This document shows positions 17,353 through 25,803 of a stretch of DNA of 64,000 nt, one piece after another. The DNA comes from MVRE01 sp015660965 (GTDB lineage Archaea > Halobacteriota > Methanomicrobia > Methanomicrobiales > Methanospirillaceae). The translations under genes and the position numbers were made by a program. The first letter of the stretch is position 1. Each line of letters opens with the position of its first letter. The stretch lies in the NCBI GenBank assembly GCA_050015095.1, contig JBEKCC010000001.1, forward strand, positions 248,001-312,000, given 5' to 3'. The notes under the pieces were generated by a model. That model saw only the letters and a list, made by a program, of their open reading frames with translations, was not told where the DNA came from and did no database searches.

Positions 17353-18468
17353 TCAATTGATCGGAATTATATCCTTGGTTGGATCGAGTAATACCTCATG
17401 CGGAAGTCTGCTCAAAGAAATTGCCCCGAGCGCACCGATAACTCCATTCCCTCCATGAAGTACAACACTATATTGTTCTGCCGTCGCCTCTGCTACGGGT
17501 CGGGAGATAACACTTTTGCGAACGAGTTTCCCGTATTCCCGCAATCCGGGTGGTATAATAAAACCCTGTTTCACTGCAATTCCCCATTCAGATGAAAGGG
17601 ACTCACCTGCAACAAATTTTTTCGTTTTTTCCATGAGTTCAGAAAGTTTTTTGGGCTCAACCGCTACTTCGATAAAACTTGAAGAATTACCAGCCGTTTT
17701 TGTAAAAATATTCTGGTTTAACATGGCAACGTGATGTGCGATCGGAAGAACACCTCGCATTCGAGTTATATGGGAGAGAAGAGCAAGTGCAAGTGCAAAA
17801 GTTGCCCCACCTTGTTTTGTATCAGTATCGTCAATACCTATTGTTACGTGAAGGAGTGCTCGTGTCCAAACGTCTCCTTCGACAATAATATTATGATGCT
17901 GCGTTTCGACCTTGCAAACTCCATCAGCAAGTGACATCATATCAGAGAGAGAATATGCGGGTCCACCAATTGAGCGGATATGTTGGACAATATAATTCCC
18001 TTTCCTTTCAATTCCAAACACACCAACGGCAGAAAGTGGAGTTAGTCCCACCTCAACATTTTGGGTACCTAATCTGGCGCATTCTCTCAAGAGCGTTCCG
18101 TCCCGTTCTATAGAGGTAATTACACCCCCTGCAAGCGTATGGTGAAATCCACAAAACGCAGCACAAGCACCGCTCATACAATCATGGTAGATTTCCACTC
18201 GATCGCCATCAACAGTTGTGAAAAGCCTCCGGCAGGTACTAGAAGGCATGGAACTTATTGCTGCGTATCGGGCTGCAGTTCTTCCACGTTTCTCCTCCTT
18301 TATTAAGACGCATCCTTCGCTAACAAGACGGTTGACCCAGTCTTGGGCTGTACTTCTAGGTATTTTGGCTGAACTTTGGATGTCTGTAACGGTAAAAAAG
18401 CCATTGTCGAGAGTGAATTGCCGCATTATGCGGAGATATTCACGTCGGTGCTCAAGCACGCTCGACAT
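17353..18468 (-). CDS. HTH plus TiaS-like (methanogenesis marker 11-like) protein
   Basis: The N-terminal about 60 residues form a winged-helix HTH (FTVTDIQSSAKIPRSTAQDWV). A region with VDGDRVEIYHDCMSGACAAF and a TiaS-type ATP-binding segment, VTIGIDDTDTKQGGATFALAL, follow. The IGIDDTD motif and the following layout resemble methanogenesis marker protein 11 and tRNA-Ile2 agmatinyl-cytidine synthetase relatives. The HTH fusion suggests a DNA- or RNA-binding regulator with an ancient nucleotidyl-transfer domain. ATG 18468 is preferred; GTG 18495 would add nine residues. Either start overlaps the end of the homoserine dehydrogenase gene, so the two are probably co-transcribed. Confidence 0.7.
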   Translation of the reverse strand: MSSVLEHRREYLRIMRQFTLDNGFFTVTDIQSSAKIPRSTAQDWVNRLVSEGCVLIKEEKRGRTAARYAAISSMPSSTCRRLFTTVDGDRVEIYHDCMSGACAAFCGFHHTLAGGVITSIERDGTLLRECARLGTQNVEVGLTPLSAVGVFGIERKGNYIVQHIRSIGGPAYSLSDMMSLADGVCKVETQHHNIIVEGDVWTRALLHVTIGIDDTDTKQGGATFALALALLSHITRMRGVLPIAHHVAMLNQNIFTKTAGNSSSFIEVAVEPKKLSELMEKTKKFVAGESLSSEWGIAVKQGFIIPPGLREYGKLVRKSVISRPVAEATAEQYSVVLHGGNGVIGALGAISLSRLPHEVLLDPTKDIIPIN

Positions 18469-19438
18469 AACGATCGCGAATGTAAAGTAAATCACCTATT
18501 ATAGCACTTGCCGTCTCGATCGAGCCGGCACCTTTGCCGATCAGTGTAATTTCTTTTGCCATGTCGGTTTCAATGGTGATTGCATTTAATGTGCCTTCAA
18601 CTACAAGAGGGTGACTTTTTTCTATGATCCTGGGCGCAACTCGTAACAACTTTTTCTTTGGGATAGCCTCAGCAATCAAACGTATCGTACAATCCTCTTC
18701 TTCGGCGAGTTTAAGAGCATCTGGCGTCAATAGATCGATTCCTGTCCGATTGACATCATCCAGTTTAACACCATCACCCCAAATTGTGTTGGCAAGGATA
18801 ACAAGTTTGATAGCGGCATCAATCCCTTGCACATCATACGTCGGATCTGCTTCTGCATATCCCATCTCACGTGCTTCCAAGAGTGCCTGTTCATAGGTAA
18901 GTCCCTCGTCCGCCATACGGGTTAGAATATAGTTACATGTACCATTAAGAACTCCAAAGATGGCAAGAATTTCATTACCTGCTAGACCATGTTCAAGTGT
19001 ATGAAAGATTGGAATTGCTCCACCAACTGTTGCTTCAAAACGCAAGGCTACACCGTTCTTTTTCGCGAGAGTTTGCAATTCCTTGTAGGCAAGAGCAAGA
19101 GGTCCTTTATTTGATGTAACAACGTGTTTTTTCCGTTTAAGTGCCTGTCTGATATAGCTCAATCCTGGTTCACCAGTTGTTGCATTGGTGGGTGTTACCT
19201 CAACGAGCACATCGTAATCAGCTTTTTTAATAACATCTTCTGCAGAGAGAGCTTTGTCACCACAAAACCCTTTCTTCTGCTTTTTTACAAGGATTGATTT
19301 GGTATTGAGACCCGAAGAATCGATACAGCCACTTTTCGAATCGGCAATTCCAGTGATAGAAATCCCAAGATCCTTTGATGCCACCATCTCCGTAACGCCC
19401 TTGCCGACAGCACCGAGACCAAGAATAGCGATCTTCAT
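18452..19438 (-). CDS. hom: Homoserine dehydrogenase
   Basis: This 328-residue protein reduces aspartate semialdehyde to homoserine, leading to threonine and methionine. The N-terminal Rossmann motif is ILGLGAVGKGVTEMV. The catalytic domain has VTSNKGPLAL, GTCNYILTRM and the signature EMGYAEADPTYDVQGIDAA. It lacks a C-terminal ACT domain; instead a separate ACT protein is encoded directly upstream with a 4-base ATGA overlap. That arrangement suggests the ACT protein supplies feedback regulation. Confidence 0.96.
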   Translation of the reverse strand: MKIAILGLGAVGKGVTEMVASKDLGISITGIADSKSGCIDSSGLNTKSILVKKQKKGFCGDKALSAEDVIKKADYDVLVEVTPTNATTGEPGLSYIRQALKRKKHVVTSNKGPLALAYKELQTLAKKNGVALRFEATVGGAIPIFHTLEHGLAGNEILAIFGVLNGTCNYILTRMADEGLTYEQALLEAREMGYAEADPTYDVQGIDAAIKLVILANTIWGDGVKLDDVNRTGIDLLTPDALKLAEEEDCTIRLIAEAIPKKKLLRVAPRIIEKSHPLVVEGTLNAITIETDMAKEITLIGKGAGSIETASAIIGDLLYIRDRYVERA

Positions 19439-19950
19439 GAAATTTCCTCCAGAGGTTCAATGAGTAAAAGATCCTTTTCGTGTGCTACCGTACGCAATAT
19501 CGCAATTGCCTTTTCCATATCATTTTGAGTAACAGATTTGATAGTGAGTCGGGAAGACGACCGCTCATTAATTGCAGGCATACTCATTGAAAGCTCGCTC
19601 ACTTCAGCGAATCCAGTTCTGTCTATTCGATCGATTGTATCTGAGAGGTCTGTATGCATCAGGTGCCCGATCATAATTACTGTACGTCGATATAGGAGAC
19701 GTTCCTTACCGATCCTTTGGATATGCACACCCTCCGCTTTCAGAAGCGAAACGAGTTCGTTTATTCGGCCTTCATGAAGCTCAAGAACAATCTGAACGTT
19801 GAGCGTATCATCAGCTGAGTGTGGATCTCTCTGGTGAATAACGGCGATAATATTTCCACCAACTTCAGAAATAGGCTTGAGTGCAGCTACAAGTTGTCCC
19901 GGCGAATCTTTCATTTCGAGCTTCATAGAGACCTGCAAAACGATCACCAT
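19435..19950 (-). CDS. ACT-domain regulatory protein
   Basis: This 171-residue protein has two ACT-like units: the first with MKDSPGQLVAALKPISEVGGNI, the second with TIDRIDRTGFAEVSELSMSM. It lacks a catalytic domain. The ATGA overlap with hom and the absence of an ACT domain in Hom point to allosteric control of the aspartate pathway by an amino acid, probably threonine. ATG 19950 has a TATATA-like sequence just upstream; ATG 19926 (MKLEMKDSPG) is an alternative start that would remove the unusual MVIVLQVS. Confidence 0.85.
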   Translation of the reverse strand: MVIVLQVSMKLEMKDSPGQLVAALKPISEVGGNIIAVIHQRDPHSADDTLNVQIVLELHEGRINELVSLLKAEGVHIQRIGKERLLYRRTVIMIGHLMHTDLSDTIDRIDRTGFAEVSELSMSMPAINERSSSRLTIKSVTQNDMEKAIAILRTVAHEKDLLLIEPLEEIS

Positions 19951-20084
19951 TTATATACTGAAACTGCTCTCAAGATAAGTCTTTTATTTTAAATTCCAAT
20001 GTTTTGAGTATATTTGGAGATTTCTTCATCTCATATGGAGAACTTGAGAATATTCTCACGATAAAAAAGTGTATTGAAGTATAA

Positions 20085-20801
20085 TTATTTCGAACCCGGT
20101 GCAGCAGTTACGACTTTTAATGATTCAGTAATTTCTGGAATTAATTCAGCTGGGAACCCCATTACCATTTCACTATCATCTATTCCTGAAAACTTTCTCG
20201 ATCCATCACATCCAAGAGAGAAGTTTACATGGCCGGTCAGGTATGTTTGGGCACATGCATCAGAGCACACTGACTGAATTCCAGAGAATTCAGAGTTAAT
20301 CCGTCCACCTAGTTTGAAGAGGGTACTCTGCCCAAGTTTTAACATGCTCCATGGATTGGCAACTATCAACACCACGTGCGGTGTAAATAGTGTTTTTTCC
20401 AACGGTGCATAAAGTGTTGCGTACGTATAACCGGAATTTAAATGCGGAACCTGATCTATAGTCCTCTTGCAAGCAGCAAAACTTTGGAATTTACCCAGCT
20501 TGTAGTAAAATTCTCCAGTCTTTAAAGTGTCAGTAATTTCCTTAAGTCCTAACGCCCAAGCTCCTCCGTTGCATTCGTGTTTGCTTGCAGTTGCATAAAA
20601 GATCCGGCCTTCCTTACGTGCAAGTCCAACCATCGAACAATGTCGGATAGTCTTATCGATTTCAGGAACGCCCTCCGGAATCTCATCCTTACTGGTTGCA
20701 AACCTAATTGCAACCGGGGATCCGGAAAGTTTTAACTGTTTTTTTAAAATTTCTGATGCTTCACTGTAATTGATAGGAATTTTCATTATCTCTTCTTTCA
20801 T
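20085..20801 (-). CDS. DUF169 family protein
   Basis: The 238-residue DUF169 family product carries conserved blocks SGSPVAIRFATS, CSMVGLARKEGRIFYA, HECNGGAWALGL and GIQSVCSDACAQTYLTG. The conserved cysteines suggest metal or cofactor binding. Function is unknown; such proteins are frequent in methanogens and other anaerobes. ATG 20801 is chosen because GGAGGT sits eight bases upstream, whereas the frame also opens at 20825. The gene appears monocistronic. Confidence 0.88.
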   Translation of the reverse strand: MKEEIMKIPINYSEASEILKKQLKLSGSPVAIRFATSKDEIPEGVPEIDKTIRHCSMVGLARKEGRIFYATASKHECNGGAWALGLKEITDTLKTGEFYYKLGKFQSFAACKRTIDQVPHLNSGYTYATLYAPLEKTLFTPHVVLIVANPWSMLKLGQSTLFKLGGRINSEFSGIQSVCSDACAQTYLTGHVNFSLGCDGSRKFSGIDDSEMVMGFPAELIPEITESLKVVTAAPGSK

Positions 20802-20912
20802 CTTCACTGACCTCCCCATCCCCATTTAGGGAACTATCACATCAACACAGGTGATAAGGATTATTAAACATAGTGGTTACAAAAGGGGTTTTCGTCTCCT
20901 CAATCTAGCAAT

Positions 20913-21725
20913 TTACAAATGGCGGAGTTTGCTGTCTACCTTTGCAAAGAAGTTCCTTTTTGCATCTACAAATAATGCTGGACGTTTCGACTGTTTTATC
21001 TCTATTACATCATCGGTTCCCAGTTCCACCGTCCTTTGTCCATCAATTACAAGATTTGCGGCTTTTACACTCTCAAGTTTAATTCTCACTTGACGTTTAC
21101 TGCTGATAAGGTGGGGACGAGAGGAAAGCATGTATGGTGCAAGGGGAACCAAGAGGAAACCTTGAATAAGAGGATCAACAATCGGTCCACCGGCACTCAT
21201 CGCATACGCTGTAGATCCAGTAGGAGTACTGATTAACAGCCCGTCAGCTCGGAACTGGTGCGCTGTAATACCATCTACATCAATAGAAAATCTTAGCATT
21301 TTTGCTGGTCGAGTTGTCACAATCAATGCCTCATTGAGAGCATCACCTAAGTGAACCCCATTATTAAAGAATGCAATCCGCATCCGTTCTTCAACAACAA
21401 AATTTTGCGGGAGAGCATTGAGGAATGCCAATGCATGAGAAGGTTCAATATCGGCAAGGAAAGCGACATCGCCCCAGTTAATACCGATTAATGGGATTTG
21501 ACGCTTCATCTGTTGGAAACAACGAAGTATCGTCCCATCACCTCCTACAATAACAACAATATCTGCAGCTGCTTTAGACAGTGCCAAACCTGATGTACCG
21601 AGCATTTTTGCCGTTTCAGAATCAAAATTTACCTTGTGGCCAGATGACTGAAGATCAACAGCAAGGTTCTTTGTAAAGTTCAACGCTTCTGTATCATCAA
21701 TGCGAGATACTAGCAATATGTTCAT
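20913..21725 (-). CDS. nadK: NAD kinase
   Basis: This 270-residue protein phosphorylates NAD to NADP. The hallmark GGDGT motif appears in VVIVGGDGTILRCFQQM, followed by NE in DALNEALIVTTRPAKM and the substrate loop DGLLISTPTGSTAYAMSAGGP. It starts at ATG 21725 with GGTGATCG upstream, seven bases after the IMPase-family gene. In Methanocaldococcus a fused protein (MJ0917) joins an NADP phosphatase-like IMPase domain to an NAD kinase; here the same order occurs as two genes. Confidence 0.95.
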   Translation of the reverse strand: MNILLVSRIDDTEALNFTKNLAVDLQSSGHKVNFDSETAKMLGTSGLALSKAAADIVVIVGGDGTILRCFQQMKRQIPLIGINWGDVAFLADIEPSHALAFLNALPQNFVVEERMRIAFFNNGVHLGDALNEALIVTTRPAKMLRFSIDVDGITAHQFRADGLLISTPTGSTAYAMSAGGPIVDPLIQGFLLVPLAPYMLSSRPHLISSKRQVRIKLESVKAANLVIDGQRTVELGTDDVIEIKQSKRPALFVDAKRNFFAKVDSKLRHL

Positions 21726-21732
21726 AGTACGA

Positions 21733-22509
21733 TCACCGAAGATATTCTATCACTTTGTGGTGTAACGCACCATTGGTAGCAATCATGCACTTTCCAATTG
21801 TCACCTCATTCGGGAATTGAATTGGTTCTCCATTTAGATCGCTCACCATTCCTCCTCCTTCAATGCACACTAGCATGCCAGCGGCAGCATCAGTGACTCT
21901 GAGTGTTCCCCGAAGATCAATAAACCCATCAATTCTTCCGCAGCCAATATAACATAATTCAAGGGCTGAAGCTCCTAGTAATCGCCAACGCCGAATTTTC
22001 ATCCCGAGTTGCATAGCTCGAGCTGGATCGAATTTTCTACCATATACACTCATTGCACATGTATGTAATTCTGAAACTGAAGAGACCGTGATCTTTCGAC
22101 CATTACATTTTGCATACTTACCTTCAACAGCAGTGAATGTTTCCCCACTCGCAAGATTGCGTACAAATGCCTTTTGAATGACACCATCAAGCATATACGC
22201 GATGGATAGAGCATAGAACGGGATTCCAGTCACTGCATTGAAAGTACCATCAATAGGATCAAGAAAGATAGTCCCTTTCTCACCGTCGAAGTTTTTCTTT
22301 CCAAGTTCCTCACTGACGAGGAGTGAGCAGAGAAGATGGTCAGTAAGAAAATCCACAATACAATTTTCAGCAACTCGATCGATTCGTTTTGTCGGAGTGA
22401 GACCAGCACCCATCCCGACCGTCTCGCCTGCTTGAGGTGTTCCCTTCAGGTCACGGATTGCATCGTCAACTGCTTGTGCCATCTGTTCACACGCTGAAAG
22501 GAATTCCAT
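21733..22509 (-). CDS. suhB: Inositol monophosphatase/fructose-1,6-bisphosphatase family (possible NADP phosphatase)
   Basis: This 258-residue Mg-dependent sugar-phosphatase fold protein has metal ligands in EELGKK and IFLDPIDGTFNAVTG, and a C-terminal VTDAAAGMLVCIEGGG. Archaeal members hydrolyse inositol-1-phosphate and fructose-1,6-bisphosphate, and some hydrolyse NADP. The upstream position to nadK on the same transcript favours involvement in NADP/NAD balance or gluconeogenesis. The start is ATG 22509. Confidence 0.9.
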   Translation of the reverse strand: MEFLSACEQMAQAVDDAIRDLKGTPQAGETVGMGAGLTPTKRIDRVAENCIVDFLTDHLLCSLLVSEELGKKNFDGEKGTIFLDPIDGTFNAVTGIPFYALSIAYMLDGVIQKAFVRNLASGETFTAVEGKYAKCNGRKITVSSVSELHTCAMSVYGRKFDPARAMQLGMKIRRWRLLGASALELCYIGCGRIDGFIDLRGTLRVTDAAAGMLVCIEGGGMVSDLNGEPIQFPNEVTIGKCMIATNGALHHKVIEYLR

Positions 22510-22578
22510 AGTTTCAATTCCGGGTCTTTTTCCCGTTGTATTTATTAACGCAATAACAATAAATTACTAACACGTCTG

Positions 22579-22605
22579 AATATATAAAGAACAGAGAGAA
22601 AGGAG
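22579..22605 (+). promoter_or_regulatory. TATA box and ribosome-binding site of aIF5A
   Basis: AATATATAAA (22579-22588) is a good archaeal TATA box. AGGAG (22601-22605) lies eight bases before ATG 22614. The close spacing puts the start of transcription near or at the ribosome-binding site, so the 5' UTR must be very short. Confidence 0.6.
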
Positions 22606-22613
22606 TTTTTCAC

Positions 22614-22991
22614 ATGAAGGACCAGACTGAAATTGGGAAGATTAAAGAGGGTCGGTATATCGTTATCGAGGACGAACCGTGCAAAGTTCTCGGAATTGCA
22701 ACTTCTAAGCCAGGCAAACACGGTGCAGCAAAGGCACGAATCGATGCAGTGGGGATCTTTGATGGAGTCAAACGTTCGATCGTGCAGCCCGTTTCAGCCA
22801 AGACGTATGTACCTATCGTTGATCGGAAAAGCGGACAGGTTATATCAATAGCCGGTAATATGGTGCAACTCATGGATATGAAAGATTATTCAAATTTCGA
22901 GATCCTGATTCCAGAAGACAAAAAAGGTCAGATCGAAATTGGGAAAGAGATCGTATATATTGAGTCCATGGGTAAGAGAAAAATTGACTGA
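22614..22991 (+). CDS. eif5A: Translation factor aIF5A
   Basis: This 125-residue elongation/initiation factor relieves stalling, for example at polyproline. The hypusine loop is intact: ATSKPGKHGAAKAR, in which the Lys after PG is the modified residue. An SH3-like N-domain precedes and an OB-fold follows. The agmatinase gene starts 24 bases after its stop, a striking link because hypusine is built from spermidine or, in some archaea, agmatine-derived polyamine. Confidence 0.97.
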   Translation: MKDQTEIGKIKEGRYIVIEDEPCKVLGIATSKPGKHGAAKARIDAVGIFDGVKRSIVQPVSAKTYVPIVDRKSGQVISIAGNMVQLMDMKDYSNFEILIPEDKKGQIEIGKEIVYIESMGKRKID

Positions 22992-23014
22992 TCTTCTTTC
23001 ATCTTTACTTTATT

Positions 23015-23863
23015 ATGATTCGTTTTCAAAATCAGCTTTTTGCAGGGTGCAATGCTGAGTATTCAAAAGCTCGATACGTAATATTCGGTGTTCCATATGA
23101 TGGCACAACAACGTTTCGTTCAGGTACCCGCAATGGTCCGCGTTCAATCCGAGAAATGTCGTATAACTTTGAAACCTATCTACCCTCGTATGATCTTGAC
23201 CTGACTGAGTTGCCAATAATTGATCTTGGAGATATTGATATCACTGTTACGCCAGAGGATGTTGTAACACAAGTCCAAGAAGCAACACAGGACATCGTGC
23301 GAGATACTAAAATACCTGTAATGCTAGGTGGAGAACATTCAATCACAATTGGTTCCGTTCGTGCTGTTAAACCCGATTGCTATATTGTATGCGATGCCCA
23401 TCTCGATCTCCGTGAAGAGTTTCGTGGTACAATTTATAACCACGGTTGTACCACTCGTCGCGTGTATGATGAAGGAATAAAAGACATTATTATCATCGGA
23501 GCACGGAGTGGTACGAAAGACCAGTTCGAATTTGCCCGGTCTCTTCGTCTTTTCACTGCTGACGAGATCAAAAAGCATGGTTTGGCTAATGTCCTTTCGA
23601 AAGTCAAAGGTCTAATTAAAGGAAAGAGAGTTTATCTTTCAATTGATGCGGATGTAATTGATTGTTGCTTGACACCAGGACTTGGTACCCCAGAACCATT
23701 CGGTCTTACACCATGGGATATAAGTGATATAATTGGTGTTGTTGCTCCGCAATCTATTGCATTTGACTATGTCGAAGTGAGTCCATTCGATTCAGGGCAA
23801 ACGGCAACAGTTGCAAGCCAAATGGTACGAGAGTTTATTGCCGCCCACTGGAAAGGAACCTAA
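23015..23863 (+). CDS. speB: Agmatinase
   Basis: This 282-residue ureohydrolase splits agmatine to putrescine and urea. Binuclear Mn ligands are seen in GGEHSIT, CDAHLDLR and SIDADVIDCC. It is co-directional with aIF5A and close behind it, without a clear ribosome-binding site of its own. Family knowledge (work in Haloferax) connects an agmatinase-like enzyme with deoxyhypusine formation from agmatine, so this enzyme may act on free agmatine or on agmatine-modified aIF5A. A standard polyamine role is the default. Confidence 0.93.
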   Translation: MIRFQNQLFAGCNAEYSKARYVIFGVPYDGTTTFRSGTRNGPRSIREMSYNFETYLPSYDLDLTELPIIDLGDIDITVTPEDVVTQVQEATQDIVRDTKIPVMLGGEHSITIGSVRAVKPDCYIVCDAHLDLREEFRGTIYNHGCTTRRVYDEGIKDIIIIGARSGTKDQFEFARSLRLFTADEIKKHGLANVLSKVKGLIKGKRVYLSIDADVIDCCLTPGLGTPEPFGLTPWDISDIIGVVAPQSIAFDYVEVSPFDSGQTATVASQMVREFIAAHWKGT

Positions 23864-23868
23864 AACAA

Positions 23869-24711
23869 TTAGATTTTTCCAATGTAAGCCGATGGAATCA
23901 TGATATCAATTTTATACGATTTGAGGATACTCGCTCTAATAACGAAATAATAACTGTGGTACCCTGCGTAGAACCTCTCCTTCCACGGCCGGGGATCAGT
24001 AGCTTTTACCGTGACACCTGTCTTCGATGTAAGATCAGTTGTCCAGAGAGTGGGATCGATTCCCCCCTGGGGCGAAATTTCCCGGACGATCTTGCTCGTG
24101 TCATTGGCATCTATGACCTGGATAGTGAGTGTAGGTAAAGCAGTAGAATACGAGCCTTGAAAACCGCTTAACGATGGACCCTGTCCTAGAGTGGGAGTTA
24201 CAACATAAGCTGTTCCACTTGTAGATTGTGCTTTTATATCACTCGTCATCGGTTCAACTGTATACCACAATTCCCAATAGGGAAAGGGAATATTGACTAT
24301 CTGGGTTGTTCCACTATATTGTCCAGAGAACGTTGCATATTTCGTGAGATTAGCACGAATCGATGCACTATCATATGGTAAATTGGGGATAGTGGCATTA
24401 TAATTGGATAAATTCAATCCATAATTTGATGGATTTACAAACTGAATCTTCTGCGGTGAACTGCCATTCCATGTTGGTGAAGGTGTTGGAGTGAACGTTG
24501 TAGTGGTTGTGACCGGCACTACAGTAGCTAAACTAGTGGGTAATGTTGGAGCTATAGTAATAATCTGAGTTGTTGGAAGTGGTGTGATAGTAGGATTTTC
24601 AGGTATTCCAATATTGATGGGTTGTCCCGTTGCGATTGGTTTTATTACAAATGCAATTGCGAGCACAACAACCAATGCAAGCACAAATGACAGGAGATCC
24701 TGTTTCTGCAT
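23869..24711 (-). CDS. Membrane-anchored Thr/Pro-linker surface protein
   Basis: This 280-residue protein has an N-terminal anchor helix (FVLALVVVLAIAFVIKP), a long Thr/Pro-rich linker at about residues 35-80 and an exposed beta-rich domain with several Asn-x-Thr sequons suitable for N-glycosylation. The N-terminal pattern MQKQDLLSFV resembles the anchors of the genes at 11317 and 14220. No family is recognised. The stop lies five bases from the convergent agmatinase stop. Confidence 0.7.
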   Translation of the reverse strand: MQKQDLLSFVLALVVVLAIAFVIKPIATGQPINIGIPENPTITPLPTTQIITIAPTLPTSLATVVPVTTTTTFTPTPSPTWNGSSPQKIQFVNPSNYGLNLSNYNATIPNLPYDSASIRANLTKYATFSGQYSGTTQIVNIPFPYWELWYTVEPMTSDIKAQSTSGTAYVVTPTLGQGPSLSGFQGSYSTALPTLTIQVIDANDTSKIVREISPQGGIDPTLWTTDLTSKTGVTVKATDPRPWKERFYAGYHSYYFVIRASILKSYKIDIMIPSAYIGKI

Positions 24712-25034
24712 TAAAGATGACTTTGTTTTCAGGATATATCAATATGTTAGCGATATAAAATTGTTATAAAAATATTGAATACATTGAGTATATTTTTTGA
24801 CGCTATCAAAATGGATAAATTCAGATTACCGGATATTAGATTAGTTTTTATATTGAAAAAGTCCCCCCCCTATTTGTTTCTTAAATTCCCTTAAATTTTC
24901 TGACAAATCGAAAATAGTTGATTTTTAATCGAGAGAACCACAGAAAATATTTATATAAATAAAGGGAACCTAACCAATTAGAGGCACGAATAGCGATGCA
25001 TAGCTAATCGTGTTTGCTCAAAAAAGGTGAATTC
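24712..25034 (+). promoter_or_regulatory. Archaellin promoter region with 5' UTR hairpin
   Basis: This 323-base gap has no gene. TTTATATAAAT (24950-24960) is a strong TATA box, putting the transcript start near 24980-24985. A stem-loop begins there: CACGAATAGC (24985-24994), loop of eight, GCTAATCGTG (25003-25012), with nine of ten pairs. GGTGA (25027-25031) precedes ATG 25035. A C8 run lies at 24863-24870. Confidence 0.65.
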
Positions 25035-25592
25035 ATGAATTCGTTTAAACAAGATGATGACGGGTTCACTGGCCTCGAAGCAGCGATTGTGTTGATCGCA
25101 TTCGTTGTCGTTGCGGCGGTGTTCTCTTACGTAGTTCTCGGTGCCGGGTTCTTCACAACCCAGAAGGCACAGCAGGCCGTCTATCAGGGTGTTCAACAGG
25201 CTACAACAAACGTTTTATTAAAAGGAAGTGTTTACGCAACTGCCAGCGCACCAAGTTCAGGAATTAATGGAATTAATTTTACATTGGGTCTAGCCCCTGG
25301 TGCTCCCACAATGGACGTTACAAAGATTCAAATTGTGTGGTCAAATGAAACGACAGCTCCAATAATTATGAGTTATACTACTCCTACGACTAGCGCCCCA
25401 GCTTACGGTAATTTCACTGCATCCGCAACTTCCATAAGTGGAGATTCCACAGTTAATATCTGGTTTGGAATTCCTGATGTACCAACAGGTTCAGTAATGA
25501 ACTTTGAAATACGCCCTCCTGCCGGAGGGGCCACGATACCATTTACAAAAACAGTTCCTCCAGCGATTACACCTGTAAATGTACTTCGCTAA
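25035..25592 (+). CDS. flaB: Archaellin (major archaellum filament protein)
   Basis: The 185-residue preprotein has a class III signal peptide: a short charged leader ending DDDG, then the mature start FTGLEAAIVLIAFVVVAAVF, the sequence recognised by the prepilin peptidase FlaK/ArlK. A beta-sandwich domain follows, with several Asn-x-Thr/Ser sequons for glycosylation. ATG 25035 follows GGTGA; a TTG at 25014 is also in frame. Only one archaellin is present here. The arl assembly genes begin about 950 bases downstream, separated by a damaged gene. A T7 run at 25600-25606 probably ends the message. Confidence 0.95.
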   Translation: MNSFKQDDDGFTGLEAAIVLIAFVVVAAVFSYVVLGAGFFTTQKAQQAVYQGVQQATTNVLLKGSVYATASAPSSGINGINFTLGLAPGAPTMDVTKIQIVWSNETTAPIIMSYTTPTTSAPAYGNFTASATSISGDSTVNIWFGIPDVPTGSVMNFEIRPPAGGATIPFTKTVPPAITPVNVLR

Positions 25593-25599
25593 CTTCCCC

Positions 25600-25606
25600 T
25601 TTTTTT
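25600..25606 (+). terminator. T-run terminator of archaellin
   Basis: Seven T residues follow a short C run eight bases after the stop codon. Confidence 0.5.
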
Positions 25607-25697
25607 AGAAAGATTCGGTTTCTGTAGCAATTTCTACCATTAGATATCAAATTCTAAAAACCCAATTTCTTGGCGGTATTTTTATATAATCTATAAA

Positions 25698-25790
25698 ATG
25701 GATTTCTTTCAATCGGGATTCGAAGGCCGTTACCTTTATCATCTAGAAAATACCCAGCGATTGAAGCTGGCAGACCAGTCAAATAGCTGA
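25698..25790 (+). CDS. 30-codon ORF before the CHAT-like gene, doubtful
   Basis: ATG 25698 to TGA 25790 encodes 30 residues (GFEGRYLYHLENTQRLKLAD forms the core). A TATA-like TTTATATAA lies at 25681-25689, too close to serve a leaderless ATG here. There is no ribosome-binding site. It may be a remnant or chance ORF; it is listed because nothing else explains this gap. Confidence 0.25.
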   Translation: MDFFQSGFEGRYLYHLENTQRLKLADQSNS

Positions 25791-25803
25791 ACGGACTAAC
25801 AGT

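Noticed and set aside
24863..24870. C8 run upstream of archaellin and G7 runs in cheF as phase-variation tracts
   Set aside because: G6-G7 runs also occur in cdhD, aroA' and other housekeeping genes here, so the tracts are not special to motility genes.
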